Shown here piece by piece: positions 9,360-17,375 of a stretch of DNA of 64,000 nt. The position numbers were made by a program, and so were the translations under genes. Under the pieces are notes generated by a model that made no database searches, had not been told where the DNA came from, and saw nothing but the letters and a program-made list of their open reading frames with translations. Where the stretch lies: assembly GCA_964510515.1 (NCBI GenBank), contig CAZEAU010000008.1, positions 1 to 64,000 on the forward strand, in the 5' to 3' direction. How positions within the stretch are numbered: position 1 is the stretch's first letter; each line of letters starts with the position of its first letter. Source of the DNA: SURF-21 sp964510515 (GTDB lineage: Bacteria; Actinomycetota; Geothermincolia; Geothermincolales; RBG-13-55-18).

Positions 9360-10169
9360 TCATGGGGGAAGGCGCAGCGCGGTCCTCCTCCGCGCCGAGA
9401 AGACGCATATCTCTCCGTACCCCACCCGGCGCAGCAGCGCCAGCGCCTGCTCGAAGTCGCGCCCCACATCGTCGGGGCGGTGGGCGTCCGAGCCCAGGGT
9501 CACGCCTATCTCCCGCTCGCGGCACAGGCGCAGGAAATCCTCGTCCGGATACATCTCCCGCACCGGCATGCGCAGGCCGGCGGTGCTCACCTCCACCGCC
9601 ACCCCGGACGCGGCTACGCGGTCCAGGCAGCGTTCCCGCAGGCGTGTCAGGTCCCCCTCGGGCCGGAACCCGAACTTCTTGACCAGGTCCGGGTGGGCCA
9701 GGATGTCGAAGAGCCCGCTCTCGGCCGCTTCCGCCAGGAGCTCGAAGTAGCGCTCCCATAACGCGTAGAGGTCGCGCCCCTCATACTCGCCCAGGTTGCG
9801 GGGGTCGTCGAAAGCCCAGCCGTCCACGAAATGCACCGCCCCCATGACGTAATCGAAGGGGTGGGAGTCGAGCAGGGCGGCCATGCGGGATACCGTCTGC
9901 GGCACATAGTCCGCCTCTATCCCCAGCTTGACCGTGAGGCGGGGAAAGCGCCCGCGCACCTCGCCCACCTCGGCCACGTAGGCCGGCAGCTCCTCCCGCC
10001 CCATGCTCAGGGTCGCGTCCCTCGTGTGCAGCAGGGGCAGATGGTCCGAGAAGCCTATCTCGCGCAGGCCCACCTCCACCGCCCTTTGCGCATAGTCGTC
10101 GAGCCGTCCCTGGGCGTGGCCGCAACGGGCGGTGTGCAGATGATAGTCGACCAGGTGCATGGCTTTCAT
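9360..10169 (-). CDS. PHP-domain phosphatase, histidinol-phosphatase (HisK) type
   Basis: About 269 residues with all PHP motifs: DYHLHTARCGH at the N-terminus, GFSDHLPL, the metal ligand in KLGIEADYV, HPDLVKKFG and the final SDAHRPDDVG. These residues bind a trinuclear metal centre that hydrolyses phosphoesters, classically L-histidinol phosphate. No other histidine gene is nearby, so the substrate is not certain. The reading frame is open back to 10250 but the family starts near MHLVDYHLHT. ATG 10169 (MKAMHLVDY) is chosen because TGCTATGCT lies 7 nt upstream with no Shine-Dalgarno sequence, as in other leaderless genes here. ATG 10160 is an alternative. It converges with the response regulator gene. 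Confidence 0.85.
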   Translation of the reverse strand: MKAMHLVDYHLHTARCGHAQGRLDDYAQRAVEVGLREIGFSDHLPLLHTRDATLSMGREELPAYVAEVGEVRGRFPRLTVKLGIEADYVPQTVSRMAALLDSHPFDYVMGAVHFVDGWAFDDPRNLGEYEGRDLYALWERYFELLAEAAESGLFDILAHPDLVKKFGFRPEGDLTRLRERCLDRVAASGVAVEVSTAGLRMPVREMYPDEDFLRLCREREIGVTLGSDAHRPDDVGRDFEQALALLRRVGYGEICVFSARRRTALRLPP

Positions 10170-10282
10170 CAGAAGAAGCATAGCAGATTCCCGAAGCCAC
10201 TTCTCCCAGCGGAACCCGAGGTGATATACTTCACAGTTGTACGGCTTCAATCATTCGCCGGATCGAAAGGAGGACGCAGGGA

Positions 10283-10435
10283 ATGGGAAAGGCCAAGAAG
10301 CTCAAGAAGGCTGAGAAGGTCGTCGCCAAGACCGAGAAAAAGAAGGGCAAGCTGGAGAAGGCGCTCGGGAAGCTCGAGAAGGCAGGGGCCAAAGCCCAGA
10401 AGAAAGTGGATAAGCTCTCCAAGAAGCTTGCCTGA
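10283..10435 (+). CDS. 50-residue lysine/alanine-rich basic protein
   Basis: A short gene with a very strong ribosome site: AAGGAGG about 7 nt before ATG 10283. The product (starting MGKAKKLKKAEKVV, ending LSKKLA) is almost only Lys, Ala, Glu, Leu, Gly and Val, with Lys making up over a third, and would form a long amphipathic basic helix. It resembles the lysine-rich tails of histone H1-like nucleoid proteins, or a ribosome- or nucleic-acid-binding peptide, but no family is recognised. It is divergent from the PHP gene and followed by a 338-nt gene-free region with strong hairpins. The coding call rests on the ribosome site and unbroken codon pattern. Confidence 0.7.
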   Translation: MGKAKKLKKAEKVVAKTEKKKGKLEKALGKLEKAGAKAQKKVDKLSKKLA

Positions 10436-10773
10436 CATCCGTACCCGATCGACCGCTGGGGAGAGGCTCCCAGCCGGCATAAATATCGTTTTTCCGGGGC
10501 AGCATTGGCGCTGCCCCGGAGCCGTTCGCCCCGGCCTCCCGGCGTGGAGATCCCTGCGCCTTCGAGGAACGCAGCGGCCGTGCCTCGGCGCTGCGGGGGC
10601 CGCTCCTGATGTTGCTTATCCGCTCCAGGGGGATAGGCGTAGCGCTCTTGTTGATGATCCCCCGGGAGATAAGGAAGAACCCCACCGTTTGCGGGCGCCG
10701 CTTCCCGCTCCGCGATTATTCTTCCCCGCCGCCGGCCCCTGAAGCGCGCTTGCGCCGCATGCGCGCGCCGCCA
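10436..10773. other. 338-nt gene-free region with strong hairpins
   Basis: Lies between the converging lysine-rich and PfkB-kinase genes. It holds a perfect 11-bp hairpin (TCCGGGGCAGC at 10493-10503 with its complement at 10510-10520, loop of 6) and a longer hairpin whose outer arms are CTTATC (10615) and GATAAG (10668-10673) and inner arms CTCCAGGGGGAT and ATCCCCCGGGAG. Neither is followed by a T-run on either strand, so neither is a standard intrinsic terminator. A structured RNA or a Rho-independent boundary without a T-tract are both possible. Confidence 0.5.
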
Positions 10774-11673
10774 TCAGAAAGAGGTGATGGAGGCGAACTC
10801 GCGGTATCTCTCCTCTATCTCCTCCTCGCTCAGGTCGCGCAGGCGGTTGCAGGAAAACGACTCCACGTTGAAGGAGGCGACGACGCTGCCGTAAACGATG
10901 GACCTGCGGATATCCTCCTCGTTCATCTCTGGAAAGCGCGACAGGGAGCCCAGAAAGCCGCCCCCGAAGGTATCGCCCGCGCCCGTGGGGTCGAAAACGG
11001 CCTCCAGGGGATAGGCGGGCAGGGAGAAAAAGACCCCCTCGCCGAGCATGATCACGCCGTGCTCGCCTTTCTTGATGATCACCCGGCCCGGCCCCATCTC
11101 CAGGAGCTTCCTGCCCGCGGTGACCAGGTTCGGCTCGCCCGCGAGCTGCCTGGCCTCGGCGTCGTTGAGCAGGAGGTAATCGACATGGGAGATGGTTTCG
11201 AGCAGGGCTTCGCGCTGGCTCTCGATCCAGAAGTTCATGGTGTCGCAGGCGATGAGGCGCGGCGAGCGTATCTGCCGCAGCACCTTGAGCTGCAGGGCGG
11301 GGTGGATATTGGCCAGAAACACGTATTCGGAGTCACGGTACTCCTCGGGTATCTCGGGGTCGAACCCCTCGAACACGTTGAGCTGAGTGTCCGTGGTGTG
11401 GGCGTCGTTGAGGTCGAACTCGTAGTATCCCTTCCAGCGGAAGGTCCTGCCCGGAAGGCGCTTGAGCCCCCCGATGTCGATGGAGCGCGAGGCGAGGAAG
11501 TCGACATGTGCCGCGGGGAAGTCCTCCCCCACCACCGCCACCAGCCTCACCCGGTTGAAGAGCGAGGCCGCCACGCTGAAGTAGGTGGCCGAGCCCCCCA
11601 GTATCTCCTCGACCTCTCCGAAGGGGGTGCGGATGGAATCGAGGGCCACGGAACCTACGACCAGTATGCTCAT
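10774..11673 (-). CDS. PfkB-family sugar/nucleoside kinase
   Basis: A 299-residue ribokinase-superfamily enzyme. The N-terminal GSVALDSIRTP and GGSATYFSVAA segments form the substrate pocket, and DPTGAGDTFGGGF near 240 carries the catalytic Asp and anion hole. It phosphorylates a sugar or nucleoside hydroxyl with ATP; members with this short N-terminus and GGSATYFS are often annotated as adenosine or sugar kinases. ATG 11673 is the start because GGAGG lies 5 nt upstream; an in-frame GTG at 11679 overlaps that site. It stands alone, divergent from the FmdB-type gene. Confidence 0.88.
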   Translation of the reverse strand: MSILVVGSVALDSIRTPFGEVEEILGGSATYFSVAASLFNRVRLVAVVGEDFPAAHVDFLASRSIDIGGLKRLPGRTFRWKGYYEFDLNDAHTTDTQLNVFEGFDPEIPEEYRDSEYVFLANIHPALQLKVLRQIRSPRLIACDTMNFWIESQREALLETISHVDYLLLNDAEARQLAGEPNLVTAGRKLLEMGPGRVIIKKGEHGVIMLGEGVFFSLPAYPLEAVFDPTGAGDTFGGGFLGSLSRFPEMNEEDIRRSIVYGSVVASFNVESFSCNRLRDLSEEEIEERYREFASITSF

Positions 11674-12030
11674 CTCCACCTCCGTACGTAAGCGGTCCCA
11701 CCGGCGTTGACGGGCCTGCCTCCGGACCCCATCGCTGCAGCCCGCGGCCCCGACACTCCGCTACCTTATCATCTATCATCATAGTACTGCGTTCTTGCCC
11801 CGCTGCGCACCGCACAAGCGCGGGCGCGGCGCGCTCCCCCACCGCGGACGGGATACCCCGGGACGGCCTGTGTGAGGTCAGTGCGGGCATCCCGCCGGGG
11901 ATGCTAGTATTGATGTGAAGAAGGATTGAGGGTATATTTTTAGACTGCAAGCCGGAAAACCCGCCACGCGCTTCCGGATGGGGCGAAGCGCAGCGGGCGG
12001 GAGAGAGATATCGCCAGAGGTGAAGGTAAA
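11674..12030. other. 357-nt divergent intergenic region
   Basis: Separates the PfkB kinase (minus) from the FmdB-type gene (plus). It contains the plus-strand promoter described at 11910. No additional reading frame with a ribosome site or recognisable structure was found. Confidence 0.5.
11910..11938 (+). promoter_or_regulatory. sigma-A-like promoter for FmdB/MTAP genes
   Basis: TTGATG (11910-11915), a 17-nt spacer and TATATT (11933-11938). It is nearly identical in layout to the promoter at 4776. The leader to ATG 12031 would be about 85 nt. Confidence 0.65.
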
Positions 12031-12327
12031 ATGCCGAGATACGATTACAAGTGCGAGGGTTGCGGCGACGTCTTCGAGGCCGTGCACGGCGTCGGCGACA
12101 GCGTGGAGGGCTGCCCCGAGTGTGGAGGCAAGGTCAGGCGCCTCTTCCATCCCGTGGGGATAATCTTCAAGGGTTCGGGGTTTTACAAGACGGACTACCG
12201 CTCCTCCTCGGACAACGGCGGCGACAAGCCCGCACCCAGACACGTGGAGAAGGAAAAGGACAGGCCCGCGGACAAGGCCCCGCAGAAGGAAGAGAAGGCG
12301 GCCGAGGCGAAGGCGGCGGGAGACTGA
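12031..12327 (+). CDS. FmdB-family zinc-ribbon protein
   Basis: 98 residues. The N-terminal half is the FmdB regulatory domain (PRYDYKCEGCGDVFE, then CPECGGKVRRLFHPVG) whose two CxxC pairs bind zinc, and the FKGSGFYKTDY segment is also typical. The C-terminal 40 residues are a charged Lys/Glu/Ala tail. FmdB proteins are small, widespread and poorly understood; the name comes from a formamidase operon. ATG 12031 has GAGGTGAAGG upstream. The gene precedes the methylthioadenosine phosphorylase gene by 37 nt and is probably cotranscribed. Confidence 0.85.
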   Translation: MPRYDYKCEGCGDVFEAVHGVGDSVEGCPECGGKVRRLFHPVGIIFKGSGFYKTDYRSSSDNGGDKPAPRHVEKEKDRPADKAPQKEEKAAEAKAAGD

Positions 12328-12364
12328 CGCGGGCGGCGGGGAGGAAAGGGATACGGGGGTCCAC

Positions 12365-13201
12365 ATGCAGCTTCCCCAGGTAAAGATGGGCGTCTTCGGC
12401 GGCTCCGGGTTTTACTCCCTGCTCGAGAGGGCCCGCAGCTACGCCGTGCACACCCCTTACGGTGACCCCAGCGACCGCTTCACGGTGGGGGAGCTGGGTG
12501 GCGTGGAGGTGGTTTTTCTGCCCCGCCACGGGCGTCACCACCAACACCCTCCGCACGGCATCAACTTCCGCGCCAACCTCTGGGGCATGCGCGAGCTCGG
12601 CGTGGAGCGCATCATCTCCCCCGGAGCCTGCGGCTCGCTGCAGAAGGAGATACCGCCGGGCACCTTCGTCCTCTGCGATCAGTTCATAGACCGCACCTCG
12701 GGCCGGGACGACACCTTCCATGACGGGCCCGTGGTAGTGCACATAAACTGCTCTGAGCCTTACTGCCCCGCCATGCGGGAGGCCTGCGCCGGCACGGCTC
12801 GCGGGCTGGGCATCGACTGCCGCAACGGGGGCACGGCGGTGATCATACAAGGACCGCGTTTCAGCACCCGCGCCGAGAGCAAATGGTATCATTCCCAGGG
12901 CTGGGACGTGGTCAACATGACCCAGTACCCCGAGGTGGTCCTGGCCAGGGAGCTGGGCATGTGCTACCTCAACATCTCGCTGGTCACCGACTGGGACGTA
13001 TGGGTCGCCGGCGAGAAGGGGGTCAAGACGGTGAGCGCCGAGGATATCGGGCGCGTTTTCCAGGAGAACAACGAGAGGCTGCTCCTCCTGCTCGAGGAGC
13101 TGATGCCGGCCCTGGCCGGGGACCTGGACTGCGACTGTTCCTCCATGCTCGAGGAGGCGACCATCAGCCCCATCGAGATCGTGGAGCAGCCCCGAGCATG
13201 A
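12365..13201 (+). CDS. mtnP: S-methyl-5'-thioadenosine phosphorylase-family enzyme
   Basis: A 278-residue family-II nucleoside phosphorylase. Diagnostic segments are GVFGGSGFY, the phosphate-binding LPRHGRHH, PHGINFRAN, IQGPRFSTRAES, the substrate-Met motif NMTQYPEVVLARE, and VTDWDVW, where Asp rather than Asn favours a 6-aminopurine. It cleaves methylthioadenosine to adenine and methylthioribose-1-phosphate for methionine salvage; methylthioinosine phosphorylases are close relatives, so adenine specificity is probable rather than proven. It sits between the FmdB gene and a site-2 protease gene that starts 10 nt after its stop. Confidence 0.88.
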   Translation: MQLPQVKMGVFGGSGFYSLLERARSYAVHTPYGDPSDRFTVGELGGVEVVFLPRHGRHHQHPPHGINFRANLWGMRELGVERIISPGACGSLQKEIPPGTFVLCDQFIDRTSGRDDTFHDGPVVVHINCSEPYCPAMREACAGTARGLGIDCRNGGTAVIIQGPRFSTRAESKWYHSQGWDVVNMTQYPEVVLARELGMCYLNISLVTDWDVWVAGEKGVKTVSAEDIGRVFQENNERLLLLLEELMPALAGDLDCDCSSMLEEATISPIEIVEQPRA

Positions 13202-13211
13202 GTCGCCTGCC

Positions 13212-14345
13212 GTGATCCCGAGCAAGGGCTTCCGGATAGCGAGCCTGCGGGGGGTCTCCGTTTATCTGCATTGGAGCTGGTTCATAGTCTTCTTCCTCCT
13301 CCTCTGGGTGGTGATGCGGTTCTTCCGGGCCAACACCGCTTCCGCGCCGGCGGTCTATGTTCCCGTGGCCGTGGCCACCACCCTGCTCTTCTTCATCTCC
13401 GTGCTCCTGCACGAGCTTTCCCACTCCATGGTCGCCAACCGCAACGGCATTCCCATCAGCCGCATCACCCTCTTCGTCTTCGGCGGGGTGGCCCAGATGG
13501 ACCGCGAGGTGCCCTCTCCGGGGGTGGAGTTCAAGATGGCGGTGGCGGGTCCGCTGTGCTCTTACGCGCTCTGCCTCGTCTTCGGGGGGGCGTCCTATCT
13601 CTTGCACATCCTCGGCGCGGACACCATCTCCTTCGGCTTCATACTCCTTGCCGCGGTCAACTTCGGGTTGGGGACCTTCAACCTCATCCCGGGCTTTCCC
13701 CTCGACGGGGGGAGGGTGCTGCGCTCCCTGCTCTGGCACCATTGGGGCGACCTGGAGAGGAGCACCCGCGCCGCCAGCCGCATGGGCCAGGCGGTGGGGG
13801 CGTTGCTGGCGGTAGGCGGCGTGGTCATGCTCGCCCTGGACCTCTTCCACGGCGAACGCGACCTCCTCTTCGCCAGCGTGTGGTTCATGCTCGTGGGGAC
13901 CTTTCTCATCCAGGCCGCTTTCGCCGCCTACCGGCAGGCGAGCCTGCGCGCCTCCCTGGCCGGTGCCTCTGTACGGGGCCTGACCCGCATGGGGGTCCCC
14001 GCCCTGGACGCCTCGGTCACCCTGGAGGAAGCCTACCGGACGCAGCTGCAGAGGTCGCCCTCAAGCCCGCTCCCCGTGCTCAGGCAGGGCAGGCTGGCGG
14101 CCACCGTGACCCTCGCGGATCTCAAGCCGGTGAGCCCGGCGGCATGGCCCGACACCCCCCTGGCCAGGGTGGCGCGCCCGTTGGGCCAGGCCGAGAGCGT
14201 GGAACCGGACACCCCCCTCTTGGAAGCCATGCTGATCATGGAGCGTTCGGGCAGAGATTTCCTGTGGGTGGTCGAGGACGGCCGCCTCGTGGGGGTGTTT
14301 CTGGGCACGGACGCGCGCCGCGCCGCGCAGCGGCGCAGGAAATGA
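13212..14345 (+). CDS. site-2 protease-family (M50) zinc metalloprotease with C-terminal CBS pair
   Basis: A 377-residue polytopic membrane protease. The zinc motif HELSH is in LLHELSHSMVANRNG near 72, and the second-site motif is NLIPGFPLDGGRVLRS near 158. About six hydrophobic helices are followed by two weak CBS-like repeats (about 240-370). Members of this Rv2625c/MJ0392-like group cleave membrane-embedded substrates, with the CBS part sensing nucleotides. The start is GTG 13212, ten bases after the mtnP stop, without a clear ribosome site, so translation is probably coupled. Confidence 0.87.
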   Translation: MIPSKGFRIASLRGVSVYLHWSWFIVFFLLLWVVMRFFRANTASAPAVYVPVAVATTLLFFISVLLHELSHSMVANRNGIPISRITLFVFGGVAQMDREVPSPGVEFKMAVAGPLCSYALCLVFGGASYLLHILGADTISFGFILLAAVNFGLGTFNLIPGFPLDGGRVLRSLLWHHWGDLERSTRAASRMGQAVGALLAVGGVVMLALDLFHGERDLLFASVWFMLVGTFLIQAAFAAYRQASLRASLAGASVRGLTRMGVPALDASVTLEEAYRTQLQRSPSSPLPVLRQGRLAATVTLADLKPVSPAAWPDTPLARVARPLGQAESVEPDTPLLEAMLIMERSGRDFLWVVEDGRLVGVFLGTDARRAAQRRRK

Positions 14346-14364
14346 ATCGGATGCGCGCTTGGGA

Positions 14365-14370
14365 TATAAT
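14365..14370 (+). promoter_or_regulatory. -10 box before NMO-like gene
   Basis: A perfect TATAAT just after the protease stop codon, with a predicted start near 14377 and a leader of about 59 nt to ATG 14436. No good -35 is visible. Confidence 0.4.
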
Positions 14371-14435
14371 GATGCCTGGCCTGTCGGGCTGAGAAAAGAC
14401 CGGAGCGGTACCCGGATGAGAGGAAGGAGCCTGCT

Positions 14436-15479
14436 ATGAAGACGCGCATCACCGAGGCCCTGGGCATAGAGCACCCCATTCTGCTGTCCGGCATGAGCTG
14501 GATCAGCCTGCCCAAGATGGTGGCGGCAGTATCGGAAGCGGGGGGCCTGGGCCTCCTCGCCACCGGCGTCCTCGACGCCGATGAGACGAAGGCGGCAGTG
14601 AGGGAGATCCGCTCGCTTACCGACAAGCCTTTCGGGGCCAACGTCTCCCTCCTCTTCCCCGGCGCGGCCCAGAACGCGGTGGCGCTGCTGGAGGAGAAGG
14701 TGCCGGTGATCAATTTCTCGCTCGGCAAGGGCGACTGGATCGTGCAGATGGCCCACGAATACGGCGGCAAGGTGCTGGCCACGGTGACCAATCTCCGCCA
14801 TGCCAAGCGGGCCCAGGATTACGGCTGCGACGGCGTCATCGCCACCGGCAACGAGGCGGCGGCACACGGCGAGGAGGTGACCACCTTCTGCCTCGTGCCC
14901 AGCCTGGCCTCGGGCCTGGACATCCCGGTGGTGGCGGCCGGGGGGGTCGGCGACGGCAGGGGCCTGGCGGCGGCCCTGGCCTTGGGCGCGGAGGGCGTGG
15001 CCATGGGCACCCGCCTCATGACCACGGTGGAGAGCCCGCTGCACCAGAACTACAAGCAGCTCTCCCTGGAAAAGGACGTCTACGATACCCTTTTCTCCAA
15101 GAACTTCGACGGCCTGTGGTGCCGGGTGCTGGACACGCCGGCGGCACGCAAGGCCACCAAGCGCGGCCTCACCCCCCTCGGCTACCTCAAGGCCATCCCC
15201 AATTCGCGCTCCATCGCCGAGATGCTCAAGCTCCCCTATTACAAGCTCTTCGTGGGCGTGCTCGCCTCCGGCTGGGAGAACGCCCGCCAGCTGGCCTTCA
15301 TGGCCAACGCCTTCAAGCAGATCCGCATCGCCACCGAGGACGGCGATATCGAGCGCGGCGTGCTTCCCGTGGGCCAGGTGACCGGGCTCATGCACGACAT
15401 CCCCAGCGTGAAGGAGGTCATCGAGAGGACGGTCAGGGAGGCGGAGGAGGTAATGAAGGGCCTCGCCGCCAAGGTGTGA
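14436..15479 (+). CDS. nitronate monooxygenase / FabK-like FMN oxidoreductase
   Basis: A 347-residue TIM-barrel flavoprotein of the 2-nitropropane dioxygenase superfamily. It starts with the family's EHPILLSGMSW pattern and carries the phosphate-binding loops VVAAGGVGDGRGLAAAL and ALGAEGVAMGTRLM for FMN. Relatives oxidise nitronates or reduce enoyl-ACP (FabK). With no fatty-acid genes around and presumed anaerobiosis, the true substrate is unclear. ATG 14436 is preceded by GGAAGGAG at 7 nt. Single gene with its own -10 box. Confidence 0.85.
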   Translation: MKTRITEALGIEHPILLSGMSWISLPKMVAAVSEAGGLGLLATGVLDADETKAAVREIRSLTDKPFGANVSLLFPGAAQNAVALLEEKVPVINFSLGKGDWIVQMAHEYGGKVLATVTNLRHAKRAQDYGCDGVIATGNEAAAHGEEVTTFCLVPSLASGLDIPVVAAGGVGDGRGLAAALALGAEGVAMGTRLMTTVESPLHQNYKQLSLEKDVYDTLFSKNFDGLWCRVLDTPAARKATKRGLTPLGYLKAIPNSRSIAEMLKLPYYKLFVGVLASGWENARQLAFMANAFKQIRIATEDGDIERGVLPVGQVTGLMHDIPSVKEVIERTVREAEEVMKGLAAKV

Positions 15480-15658
15480 CGCCCGCACTATCCCGCGGCC
15501 CCGCCCCGCCGGGCGGGGCCCTCTCTTTGCCCCGCATGGTCGGCGCCCGGCCCTCCCCTCCCCGCGCAGGCCCGGCCATGCCCCCGCTGGCCGCGAGGGG
15601 GCCCGCCGCGGGGACGCGGGGCGAGGCGGATGCGCGCACGCAAGAGGCGCGGAATACC

Positions 15659-15687
15659 TTGTGTATAAGTTAAGCATGTTATATAAT
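15659..15687 (+). promoter_or_regulatory. promoter producing a leaderless ThiF-like mRNA
   Basis: TTGTGT (15659-15664), a 17-nt spacer and TATAAT (15682-15687). Six bases separate the -10 box from ATG 15694, so transcription should begin at or within 1-2 nt of the start codon. No ribosome site precedes that ATG. Confidence 0.7.
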
Positions 15688-15693
15688 TCTTTC

Positions 15694-16530
15694 ATGCACG
15701 TAGACATCGCCGCCGCCATAAAGGAGCTGTCGTCCCCGAGTGAGGAGGGAGAGCCTCTGCTCATCGGGCTCGGCGCTGTCCGCCGCCTCGCCGCCGAGAG
15801 CGGGATGTCCCCCCTCGAGGTCGAGCGCGCCGCGCTGGATTGCGGCATCGTCCCCACCCGCTACCGGCTCAACACGGGCACCATCGGCATGGAGGGCCAG
15901 CTCAGACTGCTCCTCTCCCACGTGGGCATATGCGGCCTGGGGGGGCTCGGGGGGCATGTGGCGGAGGCGCTGGCGCGCTTCGGGGTCGGTCATCTCGTCC
16001 TCGCCGACGGGGACGTGTTCGAGGAGAGCAATCTCAACCGGCAGGCGCTGTGCACCGAGGCCGTGCTGGGCCGCCCCAAGGTGGAGGCGGCGGCGGAGCG
16101 CATAGCGGCCGTCAATTCCTCTCTGGTGGTGACGGCGCATCGGCGCTTCGTCGGCGCCGCCGATATCCCCGAGGTCTTTGCAGGCACCGACCTGGTCATC
16201 GACGCCCTGGATAACGTGCCCTCGCGCCTGGCGCTCGAGCGCGGCTGCGCCGAGCTGGGCATCCCGCTGGTGCACGGGGCCATCGCCGGCAACTCGGGGC
16301 AGGTGATGACGGTGCTCCCCGGCGACCCCGGACTCGCGGCCATCTACGGTGGCGGCGGGGACAGCGGCGTGGAGGCGCTCGAGGGCAACCCTCCCCCCAC
16401 GCCGGCCCTCGTCGCCTCGCTGCAGGCGGTCGAGGCGGTCAAGGTCATATGCGGCGGGGAGCTCCTGCGCGGCGGGTTCCTGCTCCTGGACACCGCCGCC
16501 AACCTCTATCAGTTCATCCCCCTGAAGTAG
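15694..16530 (+). CDS. ThiF/MoeB/HesA-family adenylyltransferase-like protein
   Basis: 278 residues. An N-terminal helical stretch of about 65 residues is followed by the E1-like Rossmann domain: GICGLGGLGGHVAEAL, the Asp of LVLADGDVFEESNLNRQ and the VIDALDNVPSR loop. Such enzymes adenylate the Gly-Gly end of a MoaD/ThiS-type sulfur carrier. The zinc CxxC pairs and the catalytic Cys of MoeB/ThiF are absent: the equivalent stretch reads PGLAAIYGGGG. This shortened form is typical of tungsten-enzyme-associated homologues, and a MoaD-like gene beside an aldehyde oxidoreductase lies 5.5 kb away. ATG 15694 is chosen on the leaderless promoter. Confidence 0.85.
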   Translation: MHVDIAAAIKELSSPSEEGEPLLIGLGAVRRLAAESGMSPLEVERAALDCGIVPTRYRLNTGTIGMEGQLRLLLSHVGICGLGGLGGHVAEALARFGVGHLVLADGDVFEESNLNRQALCTEAVLGRPKVEAAAERIAAVNSSLVVTAHRRFVGAADIPEVFAGTDLVIDALDNVPSRLALERGCAELGIPLVHGAIAGNSGQVMTVLPGDPGLAAIYGGGGDSGVEALEGNPPPTPALVASLQAVEAVKVICGGELLRGGFLLLDTAANLYQFIPLK

Positions 16531-16615
16531 GGCGGGCGGTCCCCCCGGAGCCCGCGGGGGCGGGCCTCGCTCCCGCGGCGGCGGCCGCGGTCCGCCCCTC
16601 CGGAAAGGACAGGCC

Positions 16616-17338
16616 ATGATCAGGCTCTCCGGCCGTTCATCGCGTTTCTACCTGGTCATCTCCATCGCCTCGGCGGCGCTCGCGGCCCTGTGTCTCCTCA
16701 CCTATCTGCAGAGCCTGCGCTCCCGCCTGGCGGAAAGCGGGCGGCTGGTGGGCCTGGTCGTGGCGGCAAGGGACCTGGGGGCGGGGGAGGTCCTCGACCC
16801 CTCCTGCCTGGAGATGGTCGATTTCCCGGACGTTTACCTGCTGCCGGGGACCTTCAGCGACACCCTGGAGGTCGCCGGGGCCGCGCTGCGTTGCGCCATG
16901 AGGGCGGGCGAACCGCTACTCGAGAGCTGCCTGCTGAGGCGCGGCGACGGGCTCGCGCGGCAGTCTCTGGACGGGGGCTTCCGCGCCTACGCGCTGCCCG
17001 CATCCGCGGTGGCCTTCCCCGCGGGCGAGCTGCCCGCCGGCAGCCGGGTCGATCTCCTGGCCGTGCGCGCGGAGGTCGCCTCCCCCCTGCTGGAGAACAT
17101 CGAGGTGCTGTGCGTGTACGGGGACGGCCGCTGGGCGGGGGAGGGCGCCGCGGGGGCGGCCGTGGGAGACCGCGCGGACGCATGCATCCTCCTGCAGGTC
17201 ACCAGCGAGGAGGCCTGCCGCCTGGCGGCGGCCAGGGAGGAGGGGGCGGTGGAGCTGCTCCTGCGCCCCGGGGGCGGCGCGCAAGCAGGGGGGGACGACC
17301 CCCTCGAGGTTCAACCTCCCGGGCCCGCACGCCGATAG
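16616..17338 (+). CDS. SAF-domain protein, Flp pilus assembly CpaB/RcpC-like
   Basis: 240 residues: one N-terminal membrane helix (about 11-30), a SAF domain (about 44-110, VVAARDLGAGEVLDPSCLEM) and a C-terminal RcpC/CpaB-like domain (about 125-230). CpaB proteins sit on the outer face of the membrane and help assemble Flp/tight-adherence pili, but no other pilus gene is in this window, so an orphan role is possible. ATG 16616 is preceded by GAAAGGA. A diguanylate cyclase gene follows after 37 nt on the same strand. Confidence 0.75.
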   Translation: MIRLSGRSSRFYLVISIASAALAALCLLTYLQSLRSRLAESGRLVGLVVAARDLGAGEVLDPSCLEMVDFPDVYLLPGTFSDTLEVAGAALRCAMRAGEPLLESCLLRRGDGLARQSLDGGFRAYALPASAVAFPAGELPAGSRVDLLAVRAEVASPLLENIEVLCVYGDGRWAGEGAAGAAVGDRADACILLQVTSEEACRLAAAREEGAVELLLRPGGGAQAGGDDPLEVQPPGPARR

Positions 17339-17375
17339 TTGAAGCGCGCTATGCGCTTACGCGAAAGGAAGGGCC

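Noticed and set aside
10493..10520. Perfect hairpin as an intrinsic terminator
   Set aside because: No T-run follows on either strand; the nearby T5 lies before the hairpin on the plus strand.
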